Shown: positions 7,201 to 14,875, counted from the stretch's first letter. The stretch is 17,755 nt of DNA from JAZDMK01 sp043800975 (GCA_043800975.1 JAZDMK010000208.1:1-17755), one strand, 5' to 3'. Notes: generated by a model not told the origin, from the letters alone. Numbers and translations are program-made.

Positions 7201-10200
7201 CGGTCAGTATTACAGATGCGAACAATTGCGTTTATACGGCAACTTATACAGTTGTAAATAATGCAGGAACAATTACGGCTACTGCGTCCATCACTCATGA
7301 ACTTTGTAATCAACATAATGGTTCAATTATTCAAACTGTCAGCGGGGGGTACGGAACACTCACGTATCACTGGAATACAGGATCCGTTCAGCAAAATCTG
7401 AACAGTCTTTCTGATGGAACATACACATGCACCATCACCGATGGCGGAGGTTGCCAGCTTATTAAAATCTATGTGGTGAACAGTCTGGCAGGCGCATTGT
7501 CGGTCTCAAATATTGCTGTTACCAATGAAATGTGTACGAATGGTCTGGGTGCAATCGATCTTACTGTTACCGGTCCTGCTCCTGTATATGCATGGAGCAA
7601 TAGTGCTACAACCGAAGATTTATCAGGTCTTTCGGCCGGAACTTATTCCTGCACAGTAACCAATCAGCAGGGATGCATGGTTACTACCGGACCCATTTAT
7701 GTGTTTGATGCACCGGGAACATTATCCGTTACAACCGATCACATCATTGATGAAGTATGTGGCAATGCAAACGGAAGCGTGACTGTGAATGTTGCGGGAG
7801 GGACTACTCCTTATACTTTCCTTTGGTCGAATGGTCATATCAGTGAAGATATTTATTCTCTGCACGCCGGAAATTTCACGCTAACAGTTACTGATGCGAA
7901 CGGTTGCAAGTTCATATATGATGCTACTGTAAACAATACTCCGGGTACACTTGAAATTCAGAATGCTGTCGTTACCAACGAAACATGCGGAAATGCAAAT
8001 GGTGCGGTAACATTGACTGTAACCGGTGGAACTACTCCTTATACCTACGCATGGAGCAATGGCCCGGTTACGCAGAACATTACTGCATTACATGCCGGTA
8101 GTTATACAGTGACTGTTACTTCCGCCAATGGATGTGTACAATCTACAACAGCCACTGTTTTGAATATTGCTCACAACATGGATCCCACCTGGCAGATTAC
8201 CAATGAAGTTTGTACCAACGGGCAGGGCGCCATTGATCTTACGGTTACCGGTGGAACATTGCCGTTGACATACCTTTGGTCGAATTCTGCAACTACACAG
8301 GATCTGGCAAATCTTTCTGCCGGAAATTATTCCTGCACTGTTACCGATGCTACAAGTTGTAAAATATTTATTGGTCCGATAGCAGTCGGGAACCATGCCA
8401 CTACATTAAATGCTACTACAGTTGTTACCAATGAAACCTGCGGAAATGACCTGGGTGAAATCAATCTGATACCAACGGGTGGAACGTTACCGCTAACCTA
8501 TCTTTGGAGCAATAGCGCCACAACGCAGGATCTTACGGGCCTTTCAGCAGGTATGTATTCATATACGGTTACTGATGCAAACACTTGTAAAGTTTTTGGG
8601 CAGGCAGTTGTAATCAATAATCCTTCAGGAAACCTTGCGGTAACAATGCTTGTAACCGATGAACAGTGCAACAATGCATCGGGTGCTATTAATCTTACAA
8701 TAACCGGCGGAACAACACCGATCACGTATTTGTGGACAGGAGGTGCAACCACGGAAGATCGGACTGCACTGGCTTCCGGTAATTACAGTTGTACGATTAC
8801 GGATAATGCCGGATGCGTGCTTCCGACCGGACAAATCACGGTGGGTGATAATCCCGGAACACTTGAAATTGTTTCCATGGTTGTTACAGATGCAACATGC
8901 TCCACTATCAACGGAAAGATTAACCTAACTGTATCGGGTGGAACGACGCCTTATACATTCAACTGGAGCAATGGCTTGCATACCGAAGATCTTACAGCTC
9001 TAGCACCCGGAAATTATACCATCACGGTGATTGATGCCAATGGATGTAATGTGAGTGGCTCGGTTGCTGTGAACAGTTCCAACGGATCATTCAGTATTTC
9101 AGCTGCCGTTGTTACCAATGAGCATTGTTCCGGAAATGATGGTGCGGTCAATATTACTGTAATAGGTGGAACCACACCATATACATATAGCTGGAGTACA
9201 GGCGCAACAACACAGGATGTCTCCGCTCTGACAGCCGGGACTTATTCGGTGTATTTGCATGATAATAGCGGCTGTGCTACGAATGCTTCCTACAATGTGA
9301 TTAATGAAGGGGAAGGTTTTGGAGTAGCCAATGCAGCTATCACGCATGATGTGTGCGGTTCAGGTTCCGGCGCAATAAATATTACATTAAACGGCGGAAG
9401 TTCACCTTTCCTGTATACATGGAGTAACAGTTCATCCACAGAGGATATTGCTTCTCTCACAGCTGGAAACTATACGATCACTATTACTGATGACAATGGT
9501 TGTAATACAATTGAAACCTATTCCGTAAATAACACACCGGGCACAATGTCCGCTCTGATCAATTCTTCTAATGAATATTGCGGAAATGGACTGGGTTCTG
9601 TAACCCTTACCATGAGCGGTGGTGCGTTGCCTTATAACTATACATGGAACAATGGTTCTACCATAGAAGATTTGTATAATCTGCATGCAGGAATTTATAC
9701 CGTAACATTTACCGACCATGTAGGATGCGAAGGAGTAAGAACGGATACCGTATTTAATATCACAAACGGATTTGCAGCCAATGTTGCAACAGTTACTCAG
9801 GAAACATGTGGTAATGCGAACGGAGCGGTTAATATTAATGTCTCCGGTGGAACAACACCGTATACTTTTATCTGGAGCAATGCTGCTGTTACGGAAGATC
9901 TGACGAATGTTGCAGCAGGCAATTATACAGTTACAGTTACCGATTTTGCCGGATGTTCTTTTACATTAAATTCTACTGTTACAAACAATACTGGAACTTT
10001 GGCTGTATCATTTAATAATGTTGTTAATGAAAGTTGCGGCGATGGAGAAGGTTTTATTAATATTGAAATCAGCGGAGGTGTTTCACCATATACCTATCTG
10101 TGGAGCAACAGTGCCACAACGCAGGATATTATCGGAATACATGGTGGCAGTTATACAGTTACCATTACAGATAATGCCGGATGCAAACTGATCAAAACCT

Positions 10201-11852
10201 ATACTGTTCTCAATGAAAATGACAACGGACTGCAGGCAAACGGAAGTGTAACTGATGCAATTTGTTCCGGTGCCAATGGAAGTGTTGACCTGAGTGTAAG
10301 CGGAGGCGTTTCTCCTTTCACCTACACATGGTCGAATTCAACTTCCCTGCAGGATATCAATGGCGTATTGCCGGGAATTTATACAGTTACTGTAACCGAT
10401 AATCTGGGATGCAGCTCCTACGGCTCATTCAGTGTTGGGCAACAGCAGAACCCGAACCTGGCGTTCTCGACGGTTTATGTAATGAACGATTATTGTTTCA
10501 ATAACAACGGACAGATTTATTTTGAAGCAACAGGAGGAACTTCCTATACCTATTATTTTGAAGGTGCTCTGGTTCCTTCGAATGATGTGACAGGTCTTTC
10601 CGCTGGTTTTTACGAATTCTCTATCATGGATGGTTATGGATGCGTGATCGATTCCTCAGCAACGGTGGGTAACTTCGCACCATTTACAGTGAATCCAACC
10701 AACACAGATGAAACCTGCGGCGGCAATAATGGAACAATTGATATCGCGGTTTCTTCCGGTAATCCTACTTATTCCTGGAGCAACGGAGCAACAACGCAGA
10801 ACCTGACCGGACTTTCTGCAGGAACTTATACCTGCACAGTTACCGATGGTGCCTGCTCGCAAACCATTACTGTTACCATTGATGATGTGTATGACTTCAC
10901 TTTGTCTTCAGGCGTTACAGCCGATTTTTGCGCAGATACAACCGGCGCAATCGATCTGACACCGGCCGGAGCAGGGCCTTTCACTTTCCTCTGGAGCAAT
11001 GGAGAAACAACCGAAGACCTGGTTGATCTGATCAGCGGATGGTATCATTGCACCGTGACCAACACGGGAAGCGGATGTATACAGGTGATCGACATTCTGG
11101 TTCCCTCATCCTCATCCGGTGTTGCTGTGAACAATACAATACTGCCGGATACCTGTGGTCAGGGACTGGGCAGCGTGGTGAACAACATCTTTGGTGGTTC
11201 CGGAAACTACTCATTTAGCTGGGGACACGGACCAGTCGATATGAACCTCGACAGTCTGGCTGCCGGTGATTATACATTCACAGTGATTGATAATACTGAC
11301 GGATGTTCTTATGTTGCTTATATTACTGTTCCCAATATAAATGCATTTACGATCACTTCAACAGGAATTGTCGATGCCAGTTGTGCAACTTGCGCAGATG
11401 GCTCAGTCAATCTTACTGTCGTTGTTAATCCTGCATTGACTGGAGAAGTGATGAGTTACAACTGGAGTAATTCTACAACGAATGAAGACCTGTTGAATGT
11501 TGTTCCGGGAACTTACACAGTAACAGTATCCTCATCCAGCGGCTGCGATACAGTGATGACATTTGTTGTTAACTTCTACACATCAGCCATAACAATGCCT
11601 ACCGATGCAGCCGTTATGAATGTATTTCCGAATCCTGCATCCGATCAGGTAACAATCGATTTCCGTTTGCCCGGAACCGACAATGCTACGATCATGATTT
11701 ACGATTACAACCAGAAGCTTGTATATAATGCAGCGCTCACTGCCGAAGGTAAGCATGTGATCAACAGCTCGGGCTTTGCCCAGGGCGTGTATCATGTGTT
11801 GCTAACAAGTGACAAACACAACCTCCACAAAAAGTTGGTAATTGTGAGATAA
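4206..11852 (+). CDS. Giant secreted SprB-repeat protein with T9SS sorting domain
   Basis: 2548 residues. A signal peptide (1-21, cleaved AHA^Q) is followed by a choice-of-anchor L domain (about 23-254: LSGVVLSTGNV, FLFASEEYPEY-like FASEEYPEY, NDVFAFFISGPG), a Calx-beta-like domain (255-358: GTATNGIDY, DGVPEGQETVYI), one SprB-like unit (359-439), a proprotein-convertase P-like domain (440-638: HSYMGDLEMRLQSPGG, LNGNWTMYVTD, FNWTISF) and 24 tandem SprB-like units (639 to about 2458). A type A T9SS sorting domain ends it (from about 2473: VFPNPASDQVTIDF, GVYHVLL, KKLVIV). It should cross the outer membrane through the T9SS and be anchored or released at the surface. SprB itself is a gliding adhesin; the role here, adhesion or motility, is inferred from the repeats only. 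A terminator follows at 11873. Confidence 0.93.
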   Translation: MKKKITLVIFAILLGFAGAHAQITVTGGMTATQLANILCGSNLVVSNAVLTGSANASGKFTALNNNLGMLSGVVLSTGNVSTAPGPNSSPSTSQNLGVAGTAEMTALAGATSYDPIELRFDFTVQSDFIQFNYLFASEEYPEYAPPNNSYNDVFAFFISGPGIVGQENIALVPSTSLPVTIDNINAITNTQFYVNNLGGQDISFDAYTTMLTAQRTGLTPCATYTLRLVIADAGDAAYNSAVLLQENSLIQGTVDVGVNTINADDIALEGCTRASFTFSLDQPSTVDKTVNYTIAGTATNGIDYSHIANSLTIPAGQTSATVYIEAISDGVPEGQETVYIIYKPEVCAPYDTAKLYIDDAQPIVYTLSQVNLGCYDNSSGQIIVNASGGFPPYTYEVKDATGTITNYTANPITGLDAGTYVVYVMDSYGCKAEALVVGGLFNADTTFLPDGSGVTYTTTIPISGFDAGETLTSLTMLQNICLNMEHSYMGDLEMRLQSPGGQSCILKEAYGGGSCDLGEPIATGPIDGSAGSLLTDPGTGYDYCFNSAPFYGTMSGTSNLFYRNYTDGQGHTYSDYYLPAGSYVSYQPLSQLLGSPLNGNWTMYVTDHMYLDNGYIFNWTISFIGDLPDTIITLTQPAPINVSSNATNATCGTSNGAINLSVSGSYPPFTFLWSNSATTEDITGLAAGSYTVTVSDAHSCTFIDTYLISNTGSMDAIATITPVTCSGGSTGAIAIAPSGGTSPYTYQWSNGPTTQNISSLAAGAYTLTMTDQNSCVIIRPFIVTSNPAIVISAPVLQDEECGTHNGAITASATGGSGSFGYQWSNGATTAAITGLSAGSYIVTVTDAYSCTATHTYTLTNDVTNCGQYCYLDAVAISITDDQCGHGTGAINLDVTDATQPYIVQWSNSATTEDISGLVQGTYTVTVTDANQCVKVKSFVVGNNTGTLTISDFAVVNEACGNDNGLIDITVNGGALPYTYHWSNNAATQDVSGLAAGTYSVSITDANNCVYTATYTVVNNAGTITATASITHELCNQHNGSIIQTVSGGYGTLTYHWNTGSVQQNLNSLSDGTYTCTITDGGGCQLIKIYVVNSLAGALSVSNIAVTNEMCTNGLGAIDLTVTGPAPVYAWSNSATTEDLSGLSAGTYSCTVTNQQGCMVTTGPIYVFDAPGTLSVTTDHIIDEVCGNANGSVTVNVAGGTTPYTFLWSNGHISEDIYSLHAGNFTLTVTDANGCKFIYDATVNNTPGTLEIQNAVVTNETCGNANGAVTLTVTGGTTPYTYAWSNGPVTQNITALHAGSYTVTVTSANGCVQSTTATVLNIAHNMDPTWQITNEVCTNGQGAIDLTVTGGTLPLTYLWSNSATTQDLANLSAGNYSCTVTDATSCKIFIGPIAVGNHATTLNATTVVTNETCGNDLGEINLIPTGGTLPLTYLWSNSATTQDLTGLSAGMYSYTVTDANTCKVFGQAVVINNPSGNLAVTMLVTDEQCNNASGAINLTITGGTTPITYLWTGGATTEDRTALASGNYSCTITDNAGCVLPTGQITVGDNPGTLEIVSMVVTDATCSTINGKINLTVSGGTTPYTFNWSNGLHTEDLTALAPGNYTITVIDANGCNVSGSVAVNSSNGSFSISAAVVTNEHCSGNDGAVNITVIGGTTPYTYSWSTGATTQDVSALTAGTYSVYLHDNSGCATNASYNVINEGEGFGVANAAITHDVCGSGSGAINITLNGGSSPFLYTWSNSSSTEDIASLTAGNYTITITDDNGCNTIETYSVNNTPGTMSALINSSNEYCGNGLGSVTLTMSGGALPYNYTWNNGSTIEDLYNLHAGIYTVTFTDHVGCEGVRTDTVFNITNGFAANVATVTQETCGNANGAVNINVSGGTTPYTFIWSNAAVTEDLTNVAAGNYTVTVTDFAGCSFTLNSTVTNNTGTLAVSFNNVVNESCGDGEGFINIEISGGVSPYTYLWSNSATTQDIIGIHGGSYTVTITDNAGCKLIKTYTVLNENDNGLQANGSVTDAICSGANGSVDLSVSGGVSPFTYTWSNSTSLQDINGVLPGIYTVTVTDNLGCSSYGSFSVGQQQNPNLAFSTVYVMNDYCFNNNGQIYFEATGGTSYTYYFEGALVPSNDVTGLSAGFYEFSIMDGYGCVIDSSATVGNFAPFTVNPTNTDETCGGNNGTIDIAVSSGNPTYSWSNGATTQNLTGLSAGTYTCTVTDGACSQTITVTIDDVYDFTLSSGVTADFCADTTGAIDLTPAGAGPFTFLWSNGETTEDLVDLISGWYHCTVTNTGSGCIQVIDILVPSSSSGVAVNNTILPDTCGQGLGSVVNNIFGGSGNYSFSWGHGPVDMNLDSLAAGDYTFTVIDNTDGCSYVAYITVPNINAFTITSTGIVDASCATCADGSVNLTVVVNPALTGEVMSYNWSNSTTNEDLLNVVPGTYTVTVSSSSGCDTVMTFVVNFYTSAITMPTDAAVMNVFPNPASDQVTIDFRLPGTDNATIMIYDYNQKLVYNAALTAEGKHVINSSGFAQGVYHVLLTSDKHNLHKKLVIVR
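6119..11580 (+). repeat. 24 tandem SprB-like repeats, about 76 codons each
   Basis: Unit pattern: a Cys in [DE]xxCGNxNG, then GGTTPYTYxWSN, TTQDLxxLxAGxYTVTVTD, a second Cys in xGC, and a connector ending NNTPG or similar. The Trp codons stand at 6222, 6447, 6672, 6918, 7146, 7371, 7593, 7824, 8052, 8277, 8505, 8733, 8964, 9192, 9420, 9645, 9873, 10101, 10329, 10776, 10992, 11220 and 11463, mostly 225-231 nt apart. The unit between 10329 and 10776 has lost its Trp (TYYFEG). The 6672-6918 interval is longer because of an extra CGQYCYL segment. Two cysteines per unit suggest a disulfide in each. Units differ strongly at the DNA level. Confidence 0.93.
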
Positions 11853-11872
11853 GGCAGGAGATACTTAAAATG

Positions 11873-11905
11873 AAAAAGCGAAGTCTAATGCAGCTTCGCT
11901 TTTTT
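11873..11905 (+). terminator. Intrinsic terminator of the giant adhesin gene
   Basis: AAAAAGCGAAG (11873-11883) pairs perfectly with CTTCGCTTTTT (11894-11904) around a 10-nt loop. The stem runs into a T tract and begins 20 nt after the TAA of the giant gene. Because the A and T tracts flank the stem symmetrically, it could also serve minus-strand transcripts from the convergent gene. Confidence 0.9.
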
Positions 11906-11916
11906 ATTGATGTATT

Positions 11917-12038
11917 GCTTGCTAATGCCCGAGACTTGCTTTTCGGTGGCGAATTAACTCACTGCCGTTTAAATTATTATTTCTCTGTCTCACGAGCCAA
12001 GCCCCGCCAATGAAAGCAGAAGCCTGTTATAGGCTACC
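11917..12038 (-). repeat. Imperfect-palindrome element C, possible degraded attC-like site
   Basis: The left arm (11917-11952: gcttgctaatgccc, then gacttgcttttcggtggcg) and the right arm (12003-12038, read in reverse complement as tagcctataacaggcttc, then tgctttcattggcggg) partly match each other, best at TGCTTT and GGCG. On the minus strand the element follows the stop codon of the TIM-barrel gene, the same place elements A and B occupy after their genes. It is GC-richer than its surroundings. Similarity to A and B is weak, so this is a tentative call. Confidence 0.35.
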
Positions 12039-12074
12039 CTTATGTCTTTCCGCATTTTATTTCTAAAATTTCTG

Positions 12075-13571
12075 TCATTGTGCAATAATTTTCCCTGAAG
12101 ATATAAATACTTTTTTATTATTGACTTGATAGAAGTAAATACCGCTATTTAAATTTAATTTTATTGTTTCCTGTTTATTCTTAAAAGTTTTTTCAAAAAT
12201 AACATTACCAAGCATATCAATTATATTCAATTGACAATCATTTTCCGGGAATTGAATACTTAATGAGTTATTAAAAGGATTTGGATAAATAAATACATTT
12301 CCAATTATATCTTTATTCACATGTACATTTGTTGTAATGCAGCCATTCATACAATTATTTGCAGATAAAAAAAGTGATTGTGCTGTCGAGTTCATATTAG
12401 CATAAATAATATCTGGCGAATAAACTTGTAGATAATTCATTTGATAGCTCCCGACTGCTCCATTACCAAAAGTATTACCACATGCAGTACTGTCAAAATA
12501 TACCCGAAGCACTTTTTTTATTGCAGTATCAGGAGTAATTGCAGAACAATAAGTACTAAATGGGAAGGTAACACAGCTATCACATCCCATCATATTAGGA
12601 CTAGTCGAAGCCGGCATCGCAAATTGAGAACCGCCTATAATATTATTCAGGGTTAATTCCTTTACCTTAATTACATCATTAGGGTAATTATTGCAAGCCA
12701 CTAATCCACTCGTCTGAACCCCTTTACTATTATTTAACAGAGTTACATTCTTATAAAATTCTAAAATTGTATCTCTTGCTGCAACTGATGAATATGAGGG
12801 GAAATTAATTAAAGCATTTGCCATTGTAACTACTAATGTTTTACCTGTAAATATGGTATCGTAAAATTGAATGGCGTTTGCCCATTCTTCTACAAAAATT
12901 AAATTTGAATTTCTATGTGGATTAAATATTGGATAAAATAAATTGATAACATTTCTCCATCTCGGCCAGTCATAAAATTCAGGCATTGTCATTTCGCATG
13001 AAACAGATGTTGGGCCACCAACAGCAATAGATACGATTGTAGAACTCCCGTTATATTGCAAAGCTAACGCTGTAAGAAAATTGTGCCACTTCTGTTTATA
13101 TAATGAATCCCATGGAAGAGGAAACCATAGCGTATCGCCACTATCAATACCATATGGTACTTTCATTTTAAGCTTTCCGCAAAAAGATGGAATAGGAGGT
13201 GGGGAAATTAAGTCGTCTTCACATGAGTCAATTTGATTTAAAACCCAATCAGGTGTATAAAATCCGGGAACTATAATTAACTGAACTGTCTTATTCAATG
13301 CAGATGCGCGTGAAATAGCGTCATTGATTTTTAAAAAGTCGTAATTCCCTTCTGACTGCTCAACATCTCTCCATCGCTGTCTTATTGTTATGCCGCACAC
13401 TGCTGGGTTTGCAAGCACCTGGTTAATCACAGTTGTGTCATAGCCATACTCGTCAGCAGCGATTACTGCATAAATACCTCTCGGTTCAATTGTTTGTGAG
13501 GTTGCATTAAATGATGTTATTAAAATTACTGTTGCAGTAATTGAGAAAACTTTTAAAATATTTGTTTTCAT
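12075..13571 (-). CDS. T9SS-exported TIM-barrel protein, glycoside-hydrolase-like
   Basis: 498 residues. A signal peptide (1-25, NATS^QT) and a C-terminal T9SS sorting domain (about 425-498: VFIYPNPFNNSLSIQF, IIDMLGNVIFEK, NSGIYFYQV) mark an exported or surface protein. The central region resembles the (beta/alpha)8 fold of GH5/GH42-type hydrolases: RQRWRDVEQSEGNYDF (65-79) matches the usual 'W..vEp.eG.ydf' strand, and VQLIIVPGFYTPDWV (96-110) follows it. E193 (SVSCEMTMPEF) is a candidate acid/base, and E228 or E229 (LIFVEEW) a candidate second carboxylate. The substrate cannot be told, and loss of catalysis is possible. Cysteines are numerous (for example CDSC, CMNGC). The gene is convergent with the giant adhesin gene and lies between palindromic elements A and C. 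Confidence 0.75.
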   Translation of the reverse strand: MKTNILKVFSITATVILITSFNATSQTIEPRGIYAVIAADEYGYDTTVINQVLANPAVCGITIRQRWRDVEQSEGNYDFLKINDAISRASALNKTVQLIIVPGFYTPDWVLNQIDSCEDDLISPPPIPSFCGKLKMKVPYGIDSGDTLWFPLPWDSLYKQKWHNFLTALALQYNGSSTIVSIAVGGPTSVSCEMTMPEFYDWPRWRNVINLFYPIFNPHRNSNLIFVEEWANAIQFYDTIFTGKTLVVTMANALINFPSYSSVAARDTILEFYKNVTLLNNSKGVQTSGLVACNNYPNDVIKVKELTLNNIIGGSQFAMPASTSPNMMGCDSCVTFPFSTYCSAITPDTAIKKVLRVYFDSTACGNTFGNGAVGSYQMNYLQVYSPDIIYANMNSTAQSLFLSANNCMNGCITTNVHVNKDIIGNVFIYPNPFNNSLSIQFPENDCQLNIIDMLGNVIFEKTFKNKQETIKLNLNSGIYFYQVNNKKVFISSGKIIAQ

Positions 13572-13607
13572 TATTTGTCAATTATTGTTTCTGTCAAGTC
13601 TTTAAGG

Positions 13608-13749
13608 GTTGCCGATAACGTAGGAAGCTACACGCAGGGGCGGATTGCGGGCGATTTCCTGTCCTCCGACACGAAAGTTTGAGCGGGGAAGAATATTTGA
13701 ATTACCTTTGAAGTCATTATTGCATATAGCCTTTGTTAGCGGTTAGGGC
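13608..13749 (-). repeat. Imperfect-palindrome element A, attC-like
   Basis: Left arm ccgataacgtaggaagct (continuing acacgca, 13612-13636) matches the reverse complement of right arm 13721-13742 (CCGCTAACAAAGGCTATA, then TGCA). The centre is about 85 nt and includes GC-rich blocks (ggggcgg, gcgggcg). On the minus strand it follows the LuxR-type gene's stop and ends in GTTATCGGCAACC, just before the leader of the TIM-barrel gene. Its left 35 bp align well with the left end of element B in the same orientation (ccg[ac]taacgt, agctac, gggcgg). The ends resemble integron R boxes but do not match RYYYAAC/GTTRRRY exactly. Confidence 0.6.
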
Positions 13750-13752
13750 TTA

Positions 13753-14190
13753 TTATTTTCCATTTAATTTTTCAATTGCTTCTCGTCTATTTTTAACTTC
13801 CAATATTTTGTAAATGTTATTAATGTGTGTCTTTACAGTAGATAAAGATACAAATAGTTTCTCGGCAATTTCCTTATTGCTTAATCCACTAATTATCAAT
13901 TCTAATACTTCAATTTCTCTTGTCGAAAGCAAATTTTTGAAATCTGATTGTTCTTTGGTTTCAACATTTCTTGTGTATTCTGAAAGAATATGCTGTCGTT
14001 GTTTTTCTATTTCAAGTTTTAGCCAATACCGGACAGCAAAAAACACAAACAATAACAACAACATTGGAATGATGGGATATTTCTGCCAAAACCATAAGAA
14101 AGTTGTTCCTTCAAATGAAAATCCGATTGAGCATAATGTCAATAGAATGCTTAAAGCTATTAGTAATTCTTGTTTGCGTTTTGCTGTCAT
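13753..14190 (-). CDS. Membrane-anchored LuxR-type transcription regulator
   Basis: 145 residues. Two predicted membrane helices (about 9-24 and 38-57) are joined by a short loop, then a charged linker (LEIEKQRQHILSEY, likely helical) leads to a LuxR helix-turn-helix at 88-143 (LLSTREIEVLELIISGLSNK, then SLSTVKTHINNIYKIL). There is no receiver or ligand-binding domain, so the DNA-binding domain is tethered to the inner membrane and presumably answers to a membrane event or a partner protein. Its ATG lies 7 nt after the stop of the upstream four-TM gene, so the two are probably co-transcribed from the promoter at 14605-14637. The first membrane hairpin resembles modules of that neighbour (GFSFEGTTF versus LTFSFSDNG). 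Targets are unknown. Confidence 0.85.
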   Translation of the reverse strand: MTAKRKQELLIALSILLTLCSIGFSFEGTTFLWFWQKYPIIPMLLLLFVFFAVRYWLKLEIEKQRQHILSEYTRNVETKEQSDFKNLLSTREIEVLELIISGLSNKEIAEKLFVSLSTVKTHINNIYKILEVKNRREAIEKLNGK

Positions 14191-14197
14191 TCCGATT

Positions 14198-14575
14198 TCA
14201 AAGATTAGAATTTTCTTTCAATTTCTGTGCGAATAACAGTTTTCCAAGCAATACACCTGCTATTGCCCACGAAAGTAATGAACTCGTGTATTTGTTCAAA
14301 ATTAAAAAGTAAACTCCATTTTCGTTAAAAGTAAATGTTAATGGAACTAACACATAAAGAACTAACAATCCTATCAGTTTATTTCTGCTCAGACTGTCTT
14401 TTATGAAAAGTAATAAAAGCAATGTAGTTGCTTGTCCTCCCCAAATTAAATACTTAAACTCTGTTTCAAGTAGCAGTTGTATTCCATTATCTGAAAAAGA
14501 GAAAGTCAAGGGTATAAATCCGACTAATATAGTTAAGCCGAACAGAAATCCCGAAATTGATTTTTTTGCGTTCAT
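14198..14575 (-). CDS. Four-TM membrane protein with internal duplication
   Basis: 125 residues, mostly hydrophobic, with about four membrane helices (7-24, 43-58, 66-82, 96-114). It is built from two similar halves: FIPLTFSFSDNGIQLLL (20-36) leading to KYLIWGG, and LVPLTFTFNENGVYFLIL (76-93) leading to SSLLSWA. The loops FSDNG and FNENG therefore fall on the same side of the membrane and could form a ligand or ion site. The gene is the first of a probable two-gene operon with the membrane-tethered LuxR regulator and may sense the signal that the regulator transmits; that is inference from adjacency and the shared hairpin. An upstream ATG (14580) stops after two codons, so ATG 14575 is the start. 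No named family recognised. Confidence 0.75.
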   Translation of the reverse strand: MNAKKSISGFLFGLTILVGFIPLTFSFSDNGIQLLLETEFKYLIWGGQATTLLLLLFIKDSLSRNKLIGLLVLYVLVPLTFTFNENGVYFLILNKYTSSLLSWAIAGVLLGKLLFAQKLKENSNL

Positions 14576-14604
14576 AGCATTGTAGTTTTAAGTGAAACGA
14601 TGTG

Positions 14605-14637
14605 CAAAAATACTTTCGGTAGATTCCATTGTCCAAA
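14605..14637 (-). promoter_or_regulatory. Bacteroidota sigma-ABfr-type promoter for the four-TM/LuxR operon
   Basis: On the minus strand, TTTG (14637-14634) is followed after exactly 21 nt by TATTTTTG (14612-14605), a full match to the phylum consensus TTTG-N19-21-TAnnTTTG. The -7 box ends 29 nt before the ATG at 14575. The operon therefore seems to carry its own promoter inside the cassette-like unit. Confidence 0.75.
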
Positions 14638-14715
14638 TTTAGTGGGGTGGATTAAGGGTTGAATGTCAGATGTAAAATTTAGTCCATCCTGTGTTTGCGT
14701 TGTCTTCATAGCTTG

Positions 14716-14875
14716 ACCGCTAACGTTTTGCAGCTACCCGAAGGGCGGGACTTTTACCACAAAACTTGATTTGAAAAACTAATGTTTCATTCGCCACAAA
14801 ACTGTCTTTGGAACACGACCGCGAAGCAGCACGCAAGTAAACCCCGCCTTTTGGGTAGGTGCTGTTTTGGGCTGC
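14716..14875 (-). repeat. Imperfect-palindrome element B, attC-like
   Basis: Left arm 14716-14750 (accgctaacgttttgcag, then ctacccgaagggcggga) is complementary to right arm 14842-14875: the reverse complement of the right arm contains CAGCACCTACCCAAAAGGC followed by GGG, matching the left arm at all but a few positions plus a 3-nt bulge. The centre is about 90 nt. On the minus strand it follows the LRR gene and ends in AACGTTAGCGGTC, after which a 75-nt stretch leads to the next promoter. The left end is clearly related to element A in the same orientation. The rest of the gap 14576-14886 holds no further gene. Confidence 0.65.

Noticed and set aside
6119..11580. DNA-level tandem repeat of mobile origin
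   Set aside because: The repeat is explained by protein-level SprB units; DNA copies are highly diverged.
13814..14236. 140-codon plus-strand frame opposite the LuxR-type gene
   Set aside because: The minus-strand frame has clear TM and LuxR HTH motifs; the plus frame is its antisense shadow.
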